DNA from: Flavobacteriales bacterium | Lineage (GTDB): Bacteria > Bacteroidota > Bacteroidia > Flavobacteriales_D > Sanyastnellaceae | Direction of reading: 5' to 3' | Length of the DNA: 8,894 nt | NCBI GenBank assembly: GCA_947457285.1 | Contig: CANGVZ010000061.1 | Location: 1 to 8,894, forward strand | Part shown: in pieces, positions 1 through 6,615 of the stretch | Numbering within the stretch: position 1 is the first letter of the stretch | Layout of the letters: every line of letters begins with the position of its first letter | The notes under the pieces: model-generated | Told to the model about the DNA's origin: nothing | The model's input: only the letters and a program-made list of their open reading frames with translations | The model's database searches: none | Program-made: the position numbers and the translations under genes

Positions 1-2395
1 ACACAGTCACGTCCATGCTAGAGGTAGCATTTGCTGGCTGGCTGATTTCAATTTCGCGGAAAATATCACAGCCATTAGCGTCAATGATTTCTAACTCATA
101 AAGACCCGCTTCTAAGTTTGAAACATCCGCTGTATTCGCCGCAATATTCGACCAGTTGTAGATGTAAGGAGCTGTTCCTCCGAATGCTTCTACTGATATT
201 GATCCATCGTTACCTTCGAAGCATGTTACATCGATATGACCAATTACCGCATCAAGCTGAGCTACCGGCTGATTTACCATGAAGGTCTCACTTGCAGAAC
301 AACCATTTGCGTCTGTCACTGTCAAAACATATTCTCCAGCAACAAGTCCGCTGAGGTCTTCGCTGATCTCTCCATTAGACCACAAGAAAGTATAGCCTGG
401 AGTACCACCTGCGATATCTACGTTTATTGCTCCGTTATTTCCATCAAAACACAATACATCAACTTCATTTCCAGCGATGGTCAAAGGAGCTGATGGCTCG
501 CTGATGGTGAAGCTTTGAGTTGCAATACATCCGTTCGCATCTGTTACAGTGCATACGTATGTGCCAGCTACGAGACCAGTGATAATGGCTGATCCATCTC
601 CATCAGGGTTGCCTGTCCAATCGTATACATAGTCACCAGCACCACCAGATACAGATACAGAAGCAACTCCATCATTACCTGCATTGCATGCAACATTTGT
701 TTGCGCAGCAGCCGATACAACAAGTACTGAGGGTTCGCTAATCTCGAAGCTTTGTGAAGCCGAACAGCCGTTAGCATCCGTTACAATACATCCGTAATTA
801 CCTGCAACGAGCCCAGAAATTGAAGCAGTGCCGTCACCAATTGGACTACCGGTCCAATCAAAAGAATATCCACCTGCACCGCCGCTTACGTTTACCGAAG
901 CAGCTCCATTGTTGCCTCCGTTGCATGAAACATTTGTTTGCGAGTCAAAAGATACTACCATTACAGAAGGCTCGCTTATCTCAAAGTTTTGTGAAGCGGT
1001 ACAGCCGTTTGCATCTGTTACAGTACATACATAGTTACCTGCAACCAGACCTGAAATTGAAGCAGTTCCGTCACCATTTGGACTACCTGTCCAATCGTAA
1101 GTATATCCACCTGCACCACCAGATACAGATACAGAAGCAGCCCCATTGCTACCACCATTACATGCTACGTTTACTTGTGATTGAGCAGACGCAACGAGTG
1201 CAGTTGGCTGAGTGATTGTAAAGTTTTGTGAAGCAGTACATCCGTTTGCATCTGTTACTGTGCAAGTCCAAGTTCCAGCTACGAGGCCTGTTACAGATGC
1301 AGTGCCGTCACCTGTTGGATTGCCTGGTGTCCAGTTGTAAGTATATCCACCTGCACCACCTGATACAGATACAGAAGCAGTTCCATTGCTACCACCATTA
1401 CATGCTACGTTTGCTTGTGATTGAGCAGAAGCAACGAGTGCTGATGGTTGAGTAATGGTGAAGTTCTGTGTTGCTGTACAGCCATTAGCGTCAGTTACAG
1501 TACATGTCCAAGTACCGGCTGTGAGGCCCGTTACAGAAGCAGTGCCATCACCTGTTGGATTGCCTGGCGTCCAGTTGTAAGTATATCCACCTGCACCACC
1601 TGATACAGATACCGAAGCAGCCCCATTGCTACCACCATTACATGCTACGTTTGCTTGTGATTGAGCAGAAGCAACAAGCGCAGTTGGCTGAGTAATGGTG
1701 AAATTGCGTGTTGCTGTACATCCATTAGCGTCAGTTACAGTACATGTCCAAGTACCAGCTGTGAGGCCTGTTACAGAAGCTGTACCGTCACCTGCTGGAT
1801 TGCCTGGTGTCCAGTTATAAGTATATCCACCTGCACCACCAGATACAGATACAGAAGCAGCTCCATTGCTACCACCATTACATGCTACGTTTGCTTGTGA
1901 TTGAGCAGAAGCAACGAGTGCTGATGGTTGAGTGATGGTGAAGTTCTGTGTTGCTGTACATCCATTCGCATCAGTTACAGTACATGTCCAAGTACCAGCT
2001 GTGAGGCCTGTTACAGACGTAGTACCGTCACCTGCTGGATTGCCTGGTGTCCAGTTGTATGAATATCCACCTGCACCACCTGATACGGATACAGATGCTG
2101 CACCATTGCTACCACCGTTACACGATACGTTTACTTGTGATTGAGCTGATGCTACGAGTGCAGTAGGTTGAGTAATGGTGATGTTTGCCTGAGCTGAACA
2201 ACCATTACCTCCTGTTACAGTAACCACGTAGTTTCCTGCACTCAAGCCTGTTGCTAATGCAGCAGTTCCGCCTGAAGGAGACCATGAGTAAGTATAAGGA
2301 GTCACGCCACCTGATGGAGTGACAGATGCAAAACCATTAGAACCACCATTACATGCAACATTCGTAATAGCGGTACCCAATGAAGGTACGGCATT
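1..2395 (-). repeat. Tandem SprB repeat array, ten units plus the start of an eleventh
   Basis: The first cysteine of each unit falls at residues 855, 932, 1012, 1092, 1172, 1252, 1331, 1410, 1489 and 1565, so spacings are 77, 80, 80, 80, 80, 79, 79, 79 and 76 residues. Each unit runs from CNGG(S/N)NG through SVSGGAGGY-Y-WT, GDGTASI-GL-AG-Y-C-VTDANGC, to an (I/V)(S/T)(Q/E)P linker. The middle units are about 90% identical at the DNA level: by hand, 1441-1680 and 1681-1920 differ at about 20 of 240 bases. Units toward the C-terminus diverge, and the two nearest position 1 read CFDGNNG and CFEGNDG. The array continues past the window edge. Confidence 0.92.
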
Positions 2396-4915
2396 TACAG
2401 TTGCAACAACAGCAGTGCGTGCAGTAGAATTGCATCCGCCATTGCTGGCCTCTGCCCAATATGTAGTGGTTGCCGAAATAGAAGGAGTAGTGAACGAATT
2501 ACCTGTTCCCAGGGCAGTTCCACCAGAAGATGCGGCGAACCAGTTGATCACTCCTGCGCTTGCAGTTGCAGATAATGTAACTGTTCCTGCTCCGCAGCGT
2601 GCGGCTCCTGCAGACGTTGCTACAGTTGGAATTTGATTGATCGTTGCAATCACTTCCGAGCGTGTGGGTGTCGTACATGAACCATTTGTGCTCGATACCC
2701 AGTAGCTTGTTGTTGCGCTGAGTGATGGAGTTGTATATGATGTTCCAGTAGTTAACGCTGAACCTCCTGTTGAAGCTGCAAACCAGCTAATTGTTCCCGC
2801 GCTCGCTGTGGCTCCAAGAACTACTGTTCCGTTACCACATCGAGAATTATTTGTAACAGCAGTGATTGAAGGAGAAGCATTCACAGTAACAGTCGTATTC
2901 AAGGTAGAGTTACAACCAGGAGCAGAAACAGTAACAGAATATGTACCGCCACCATTTGCTGGTATATTCGCGATACTTGGATTTTGTAAACTAGAAGCAA
3001 AACTATTTGGGCCTGTCCAAGAATAAGTGAACGGACCACTACCGCCTGTAGTTGTTACACCGAGTTGAAGGGTAGTTCCAGAACAAACAGGACCAGAATT
3101 AGAGGCAGCAAAATTGTAAACAGTAACCATTCCCACGTTACTGAAAGCAGTTCCGCAAGATCCATTTTGAAGCACAGCTCTATAATAACGTGTGGCTGTG
3201 ATACCAGAATAACTGATAGATGTCGAAGTGTTGGCTACTGTTGTCCATACCACACCAAAGTCATCAGAGAATTGCCAGCTTTGAACAGTACCAGTATGAC
3301 CAGACAAAGTCAGTGTACCTGAATTGGTACCACCGCAATGCGTAGCATTGCTAACGCTACCGCCGATTGGAGGAGTACCACTATTAACCGTAATCGTATA
3401 AACGCCAGAAAAAACAGGACTACCGCAGCCACTGTTTTGAACACGTGCCCTAAAGAAATAAGTTCCCGCTGTTGGAATCGAATTCGTAATCGTAGTGCTT
3501 GTAGAATTGATTGTTGTAAAAGTGGCGAAGTTCGAAGCTGTAGATCTTTGCCAATCCACTACCGAACCAACATTACCAAAAAGAGTGAGCACGGCAGAAC
3601 CGCCAGCGCAAATCGTATTGCTTTGTGCGTTTATCACACCTCCATTAGAAGCAGCTACTGTAAGCAGTGTTGAGGAGGTAGCCAGGTTAGAACATGAAGG
3701 TGAAGTTGAGTTAATAATTGCTCTATAGTATCTAGATTCAGTGAGACCTGTTACGTTGAGTGTTGTTGATGTATTCGCGATTGCATTACCTGCTGTAAGG
3801 AAGTCGTTTGTTGACCATTCCCATCTAACTACAGTTCCAGAGAAAGGTGCTAAAGTCAAAGTAGCGCTACCACCTGAACAGATCGTAGTATTTCCGCCAT
3901 TCACGCCAGTAGTAGGAGCACCGCTAACATTGAGTGTGCGTGTATAAACAACTGTCGAAGTTGACAAGTCGGTAGGCATACCGCCATATTCTACCAAATA
4001 TGCAATGGAAGAGCCGTTAGGGAAGTCATTCCATGTTCCCGTATTATTAATCATGTGACCATAATCTTCTTCTCCTATTCCACCTCCGCAACAATCATTT
4101 GGCTCACTTCCCGCCCATGCTTGATAAACGCCTGCGATAGCTGAGCCAACGTTATTACCAACTGCGTTACCATTTCTCATCTGGGTTCCTCGCTCTGGAC
4201 CCGTTACCCAGTACCAGCGGCCCTCGGCAGCAGCTTGATTTGCAAACTGAGTAAAACCAACTGCCGCGTTTATTTCAGAAAAATTATCAGAACAACCCAG
4301 CCAAGAATTGGTGCTGGTAAAGGCCTGAATGAAGCTATTCTCAGCCGCCGAAGTAATGGTGGTGAGATAACCTTGATAACCAAAATAAGAAGAGTTTTGT
4401 GCAATGGTACGAGCGTTAGTCCAATTTGTACTTGCAGTTACTAACTGATAAAAATGATCATTCAAAATATTATAGAAAACTGTTCCGAAATTGAATGATA
4501 CTTTTCGCTGCTCTGGGAAACAGACAGCAGAAGTAGTGCGAATAGTAACGCGTCTCAATAGATCTTGCCACACCGTCGGAGAGGCAGTACCTGAGAACTG
4601 AATACTGCGTGTGGCTGTGTTGAACGCAGAGGCTGTAATGCCTGCGGGCAGCGCACCGTTATAACCAAGAATATCACCATTGGTGTAGCTACCTGTGATG
4701 GTAACTGTAAACCCGGTGATATTTCCATTAGCACTGATAACGAGGTCGGGATCAACAACAGTGGCAATGTTGTTTGGCACTGTAGCAATAGTTCCCGCAC
4801 CCGTGACAGATACTTGCGAAGCTGATTGCGCCGTCGCCGTGACAGCGCAAAGCAGACAGAGTGTAAAAGCAATAAGCTGTACACTCAGCGTAGTGAGTAG
4901 ACGAAATTTAAGCAT
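1..4915 (-). CDS. Giant cell-surface adhesin: C-type lectin-like, Ig-like and SprB repeats (C-terminus beyond window)
   Basis: I translated the minus strand from the ATG at 4915-4913 and the frame stays open to position 1, giving 1,638 codons with no stop. Residues 1-29/30 form a signal peptide (hydrophobic core, cleavage near TATA-QS). About 33-135 is a cadherin-like beta domain with the pattern ITGFTVTITGSYTNGD. About 147-311 is a C-type lectin-like domain. About 333-840 holds six Ig-like units of roughly 80-90 residues. From about 842 on there are SprB repeats. Each SprB unit has a CNGGSNG-type start and a DANGC motif near its end. SprB proteins of gliding Bacteroidota are secreted by the type IX system and act as mobile adhesins; surface attachment is therefore inferred here. 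The sorting domain expected at the C-terminus would lie outside the window. No Shine-Dalgarno sequence precedes the start. It is divergent from the operon at 5702. The domain calls are firm; the biological role (gliding, glycan binding or biofilm) is open. Confidence 0.93.
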   Translation of the reverse strand, partial: MLKFRLLTTLSVQLIAFTLCLLCAVTATAQSASQVSVTGAGTIATVPNNIATVVDPDLVISANGNITGFTVTITGSYTNGDILGYNGALPAGITASAFNTATRSIQFSGTASPTVWQDLLRRVTIRTTSAVCFPEQRKVSFNFGTVFYNILNDHFYQLVTASTNWTNARTIAQNSSYFGYQGYLTTITSAAENSFIQAFTSTNSWLGCSDNFSEINAAVGFTQFANQAAAEGRWYWVTGPERGTQMRNGNAVGNNVGSAIAGVYQAWAGSEPNDCCGGGIGEEDYGHMINNTGTWNDFPNGSSIAYLVEYGGMPTDLSTSTVVYTRTLNVSGAPTTGVNGGNTTICSGGSATLTLAPFSGTVVRWEWSTNDFLTAGNAIANTSTTLNVTGLTESRYYRAIINSTSPSCSNLATSSTLLTVAASNGGVINAQSNTICAGGSAVLTLFGNVGSVVDWQRSTASNFATFTTINSTSTTITNSIPTAGTYFFRARVQNSGCGSPVFSGVYTITVNSGTPPIGGSVSNATHCGGTNSGTLTLSGHTGTVQSWQFSDDFGVVWTTVANTSTSISYSGITATRYYRAVLQNGSCGTAFSNVGMVTVYNFAASNSGPVCSGTTLQLGVTTTGGSGPFTYSWTGPNSFASSLQNPSIANIPANGGGTYSVTVSAPGCNSTLNTTVTVNASPSITAVTNNSRCGNGTVVLGATASAGTISWFAASTGGSALTTGTSYTTPSLSATTSYWVSSTNGSCTTPTRSEVIATINQIPTVATSAGAARCGAGTVTLSATASAGVINWFAASSGGTALGTGNSFTTPSISATTTYWAEASNGGCNSTARTAVVATVNAVPSLGTAITNVACNGGSNGFASVTPSGGVTPYTYSWSPSGGTAALATGLSAGNYVVTVTGGNGCSAQANITITQPTALVASAQSQVNVSCNGGSNGAASVSVSGGAGGYSYNWTPGNPAGDGTTSVTGLTAGTWTCTVTDANGCTATQNFTITQPSALVASAQSQANVACNGGSNGAASVSVSGGAGGYTYNWTPGNPAGDGTASVTGLTAGTWTCTVTDANGCTATRNFTITQPTALVASAQSQANVACNGGSNGAASVSVSGGAGGYTYNWTPGNPTGDGTASVTGLTAGTWTCTVTDANGCTATQNFTITQPSALVASAQSQANVACNGGSNGTASVSVSGGAGGYTYNWTPGNPTGDGTASVTGLVAGTWTCTVTDANGCTASQNFTITQPTALVASAQSQVNVACNGGSNGAASVSVSGGAGGYTYDWTGSPNGDGTASISGLVAGNYVCTVTDANGCTASQNFEISEPSVMVVSFDSQTNVSCNGGNNGAASVNVSGGAGGYSFDWTGSPIGDGTASISGLVAGNYGCIVTDANGCSASQSFEISEPSVLVVSAAAQTNVACNAGNDGVASVSVSGGAGDYVYDWTGNPDGDGSAIITGLVAGTYVCTVTDANGCIATQSFTISEPSAPLTIAGNEVDVLCFDGNNGAINVDIAGGTPGYTFLWSNGEISEDLSGLVAGEYVLTVTDANGCSASETFMVNQPVAQLDAVIGHIDVTCFEGNDGSISVEAFGGTAPYIYNWSNIAANTADVSNLEAGLYELEIIDANGCDIFREIEISQPANATSSMDVTV
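2396..3919 (-). repeat. Six Ig-like repeat units of the adhesin stalk
   Basis: Residues about 333-840 divide into six beta-sandwich units starting near residues 333, 421, 514, 602, 679 and 759. Units 1-3 share a pattern of ICSGGSATLTL, then a W-containing strand, then YYRAxxxNxxC. Unit 4 looks PKD/Ig-like (CSGTTLQLGV, GPFTYSWTGP). Units 5 and 6 resemble the Ig-like domains common in Bacteroidota surface proteins: a C-G-x-GTVxL start, W-FAAS-GG-AL, FTTPS-SATT-YW, and a closing NG-C. Nearly every unit carries two cysteines, which suits an intra-domain disulphide outside the cell. Units 5 and 6 are clearly a recent pair; units 1-4 are more diverged. Confidence 0.8.
3983..4477 (-). other. C-type lectin-like domain within the adhesin
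   Basis: Residues about 147-311 show the expected order of lectin-fold landmarks. These are HFYQLV at the first strand, WTNARTIAQ in helix 1, YLTTITSAAENSFI leading into helix 2, SWLGCSDN, GRWYWVTGPE, then W-G-SEPND (E271, P272, N273), EDYGHM, WND (W295-N296-D297) and a closing YLVEYGG. In calcium-dependent lectins EPN and WND supply calcium and sugar ligands, and EPN is usually associated with mannose-type sugars. Both are intact here, so calcium-dependent glycan binding is plausible. This is inference; many bacterial domains of this fold bind proteins or ice instead. The domain sits near the N-terminus, at the end opposite the probable anchoring C-terminus. Confidence 0.88.
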
Positions 4916-4960
4916 GTAAATTAAGATTTAAGTAATTAAAGAGTGGATTAAAAAAAAGTG

Positions 4961-4984
4961 ACATAATCAAGGGTTTTATTATGT
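4961..4984 (-). promoter_or_regulatory. Inverted repeat upstream of the adhesin gene
   Basis: Perfect 7-base arms, ACATAAT at 4961-4967 and ATTATGT at 4978-4984, enclose a 10-base spacer, 46-69 bases upstream of the adhesin start. It could be an operator or a hairpin in the 5' leader. I found no clear TAnnTTTG box on the minus strand in this interval, so the promoter itself is unplaced. AT-rich sequence produces such repeats by chance fairly often. Confidence 0.3.
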
Positions 4985-4996
4985 GTCATTACCATG

Positions 4997-5011
4997 TTTT
5001 GATTATCAAAA
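4997..5011. promoter_or_regulatory. 15-base palindrome TTTTGATTATCAAAA
   Basis: TTTTGAT, a single central T, then ATCAAAA makes a perfect odd palindrome about 82 bases upstream of the adhesin start. Its size and symmetry suit a dimeric regulator binding site, and with the neighbouring inverted repeat it forms a small cluster of dyads next to the gene. No regulator is identified in the window, so a control function is only a possibility. Confidence 0.35.
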
Positions 5012-5142
5012 AACGGCTGACAGTCACTCAATACGGAGGTGTTCCACTCAGGTTTTTAGTGAAAAATAGTCAGTTGTAAAAATGAAGGTATCGACTTCAA
5101 AACAGCAAGATTGAGATTGAAAAAAAGGGGCACGGAAAAAGG

Positions 5143-5307
5143 GACAAAGCGACAAAGCGACAAAGCGACGAGCGACAAAGCGACGAGCGACGGAGGGACG
5201 GAGGGACGAAGGGACAAAGCGACGAGCGACAGAGGGACAGAGGGACAAAGCGACGAAGCGACGGAAGGACGGAGGGACGAAGCGACGAAGCGACGGAGGG
5301 ACGGAGC
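5143..5307. repeat. Short tandem repeat array, 21 units of GACRRAGS
   Basis: The plus strand parses without remainder into 21 consecutive units that each begin with GAC: 18 units of 8 bases (consensus GACRRAGS) and 3 units of 7 bases (GACGAGC). Variants GACAAAGC, GACGAAGC, GACGGAGG and GACAGAGG are interspersed, with higher-order patterns. The plus strand is almost free of T, so the array is strongly strand-asymmetric. Frames remain open through it on both strands, giving Arg/Ser/Asp-rich or Arg/Ser/Pro-rich translations without any start, fold or motif support. I treat it as a noncoding repeat locus. Confidence 0.85.
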
Positions 5308-5317
5308 GCGCGCCCAT

Positions 5318-5460
5318 GGGAACGGAGGAAATATAGAATGGACTTGGCGATCTTGTGGGATCGATGCCAGACCCCGTAGGAGTCGCACACAATCCGCGAA
5401 TGTGTTACGCACGAAACGACGAAAAACAACACCACGCTCAGGAATATTTGCATGTTCCCT
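5318..5460. other. Hairpin-bearing noncoding segment between the two short-repeat loci, possible dispersed intergenic element
   Basis: This non-repetitive stretch has a perfect stem CGATC (5348-5352) / GATCG (5359-5363) with a 6-base loop. It is followed by a near-palindrome GACCCC-GTA-GGAGTC (5370-5384) with one mismatch. From memory, intergenic sequences with a GACCCC...GGGGTC core recur in Bacteroidota genomes; I cannot verify that this is a copy. A minus-strand frame beginning near 5460 starts with a hydrophobic run but continues into the GACRRAGS array, and I do not accept it as a gene. No tRNA or known RNA structure is recognised. Confidence 0.4.
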
Positions 5461-5465
5461 ACCTG

Positions 5466-5508
5466 CAATTCGCAATTCAAAATTCGCAATTCAAAAATTC
5501 GCAATTCG
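5466..5508. repeat. Heptameric tandem repeat, (C/A)AATTC(G/A) type
   Basis: Six consecutive units begin at 5466, 5473, 5480, 5487, 5494 and 5502: CAATTCG, CAATTCA, AAATTCG, CAATTCA, an 8-base AAAATTCG, and CAATTCG. The 7-base register then continues directly into the CCTTGTT-type array. Each unit contains the palindrome AATT(C). No coding support. Confidence 0.75.
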
Positions 5509-5513
5509 TAATC

Positions 5514-5644
5514 CCTTGTTCTTTGTTCCCCAGTCCCCTTGTTCCTTGTTCCTTGTTCCTTGTTCTTTCAGTCCCCTTGTTCCTTGTTCTTTCCGCCCTT
5601 GTTCCCAAAAATCCCCTTGTTCCCATGTTCCCCTGTTCCTTGTC
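5514..5644. repeat. Heptameric tandem repeat, CCTTGTT type
   Basis: Exact CCTTGTT units begin at 5514, 5537, 5544, 5551, 5558, 5575, 5582, 5597 and 5615. They are separated by variants such as CTTTGTT, CCCCAGT, CTTTCAG, CTTTCCG and CCCATGTT, with a last degenerate copy CCTTGTC at 5638. The plus strand is strongly pyrimidine-rich, whereas the GACRRAGS array is purine-rich on that strand. It resembles in style the heptanucleotide short tandemly repeated repetitive sequences described in cyanobacteria; homology is not implied. It ends about 30 bases before the putative operon promoter. Confidence 0.82.
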
Positions 5645-5672
5645 CCAAAATCCCACTTCTGAACCTTTGGTT

Positions 5673-5680
5673 TATATTTG
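5673..5680 (+). promoter_or_regulatory. Putative Bacteroidota -7 promoter box of the hemoglobin/oxidase operon
   Basis: TATATTTG is an exact match to the Bacteroidota -7 consensus TAnnTTTG and lies 21 bases upstream of the first operon gene. Transcription would begin roughly 5-8 bases further on, giving a very short leader with no Shine-Dalgarno sequence. I do not see a good TTG/TTTG -33 element at the usual distance, because that stretch is the tail of the CCTTGTT repeat. The call therefore rests on the -7 box and position. Confidence 0.5.
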
Positions 5681-5701
5681 CTATGTTTACCGCCCTAACG
5701 A

Positions 5702-6247
5702 ATGAGAAAGCAAATACTTTTTGTACTTTTTACAATAACCTATTGTGCATCTATGGCGCAGTACACCACCAATCCATTGGCTGAAAAAAAGTGGGTGAAC
5801 GTTGCGGCGGGGCTTTCCAATATGGATAACATTAGTTGGAACGTTGGAGCTACGGCATCCTTCCGCGGAGATGTCATCATCATGTCTGCTCGACTTGCAT
5901 ATTCCCAAGAATTAATTGAGGCTGCTAATGACTCCGTCTTCTCTCCAAAAAATAGACTGCTCGAATTGGGCATGATGTGGGGAGAAGGATATGGCGGCAA
6001 AAACTGGTATGTATCAGCTGTCGGTGGTATGGGACTAAACGTGCGATTCTTTGGCGACGATGAAGAAGACTCCGATGCTGTGAGACGTCTCGCTGCAGTC
6101 ACCATTGGTGTGCCATTGCAAATTGAATTTGGTATATTTATGACAGACAATATTGCACTTACATTCAATGGTACCGCCAATTGGAACTTTAGAGAACCCT
6201 ACGCTGGCGGTCAGATGGGAGTGACATATCGCGTCAAGAAAAAATGA
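5702..6247 (+). CDS. Exported small outer-membrane beta-barrel-like protein, function unknown
   Basis: The product has 181 residues. Residues 1-19 are a signal peptide (positively charged MRKQ, hydrophobic core, ASMA before Q20), so signal peptidase I cleavage is likely. C15 is preceded by Tyr, so this is not a lipobox. The mature part alternates polar and hydrophobic residues in short strands rich in Gly and aromatics: WNVGATASFRGDV, KNWYVSAVGGMGLNVRFF, LQIEFGIFM, GGQMGVTYRV. This suits an eight-strand-type barrel or similar envelope beta protein. It ends with charged VKKK rather than a terminal aromatic. It is first in the operon, just downstream of the putative promoter, and its stop overlaps the hemoglobin start by four bases. 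I do not recognise a named family; envelope location is inferred. Confidence 0.82.
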   Translation: MRKQILFVLFTITYCASMAQYTTNPLAEKKWVNVAAGLSNMDNISWNVGATASFRGDVIIMSARLAYSQELIEAANDSVFSPKNRLLELGMMWGEGYGGKNWYVSAVGGMGLNVRFFGDDEEDSDAVRRLAAVTIGVPLQIEFGIFMTDNIALTFNGTANWNFREPYAGGQMGVTYRVKKK

Positions 6248-6615
6248 AATCAGATATTCAACATATTGATGACATCACGCTGTTAGTGGATACTTTTTAT
6301 AATAAAGCATTCCAAGAACCTCTCCTCGCGCCACACTTCGATGGTCTAGATTTCGAAAAACATAAACCCCACATGGTAAATTTCTGGGCGTTTGTACTAC
6401 TCGATAAACCTGGATATACTACCAATGTTTTTGATAAACATACGCATCTCAAAATCGGCAGAATCCACTTTCAAAAGTGGGTAGAGATTTTTCATCAAAC
6501 AGTGGATGAATTGTTCGCTGGCGATAAAGCCAATGATGCTAAGCTTCGTGCCTCTACCATCGGTTGGACTTTCGGAGAAAAAATGGAAAAACTTCAAACC
6601 AATTCTGACGAATGA
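6244..6615 (+). CDS. Group III truncated hemoglobin
   Basis: The product has 123 residues, a normal length for the 2-over-2 globin fold, and no signal peptide, so it is cytoplasmic. Group III landmarks are present: a start LVDTFYNKAF (Y19 at B10), F32 after PH, then HKPHMVNFWAFVLL with H40 at the distal E7 position and F47-W48. These are followed by KHTHLKIGRIHFQKW with H66 as the proximal heme ligand F8 and W79 thirteen residues later, and a final A103...IGWTF helix. Heme iron ligation and the distal pocket therefore look intact. Group III members have been linked to oxygen or NO chemistry and low-oxygen growth, as with Ctb of Campylobacter; the substrate here is unknown. The ATG overlaps the preceding stop (ATGA), and its own stop overlaps the oxidase start in the same way. 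The flanking genes all encode exported proteins, so it is the only cytoplasmic member seen. Confidence 0.93.
   Translation: MKSDIQHIDDITLLVDTFYNKAFQEPLLAPHFDGLDFEKHKPHMVNFWAFVLLDKPGYTTNVFDKHTHLKIGRIHFQKWVEIFHQTVDELFAGDKANDAKLRASTIGWTFGEKMEKLQTNSDE

Noticed and set aside
820..2144. Several plus-strand open frames of 70-130 codons opposite the SprB repeats
   Set aside because: They recur with the 240-base repeat period and are reverse-strand shadows of the adhesin; their translations are biased and have no motif.
4555..4884. Minus-strand 109-codon frame within the start of the adhesin gene
   Set aside because: It overlaps the signal peptide and cadherin-like region of the adhesin in another frame and has no features of its own.
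5097..5504. Minus-strand frame starting with a hydrophobic, signal-like run (MQIFLSVVLFFVVSC)
   Set aside because: After about 50 residues it becomes repeat translation (Arg/Pro/Ser-rich). Three overlapping frames are open on the same strand, which points to low-complexity sequence rather than a gene.
5143..5644. CRISPR array
   Set aside because: Units are only 7-8 bases and contiguous, without unique spacers or cas genes.
5111..5662. Plus-strand 183-codon frame through the repeat loci
   Set aside because: Its translation is a direct readout of the GACRRAGS and CCTTGTT repeats (Arg/Asp/Thr-rich, then Leu/Pro/Cys/Ser-rich) with no real domain; the repeats simply lack stops.
5740..6180. Minus-strand 146-codon frame opposite the first operon gene
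   Set aside because: Antisense shadow; the plus-strand gene has a signal peptide, strand pattern and an operon overlap.
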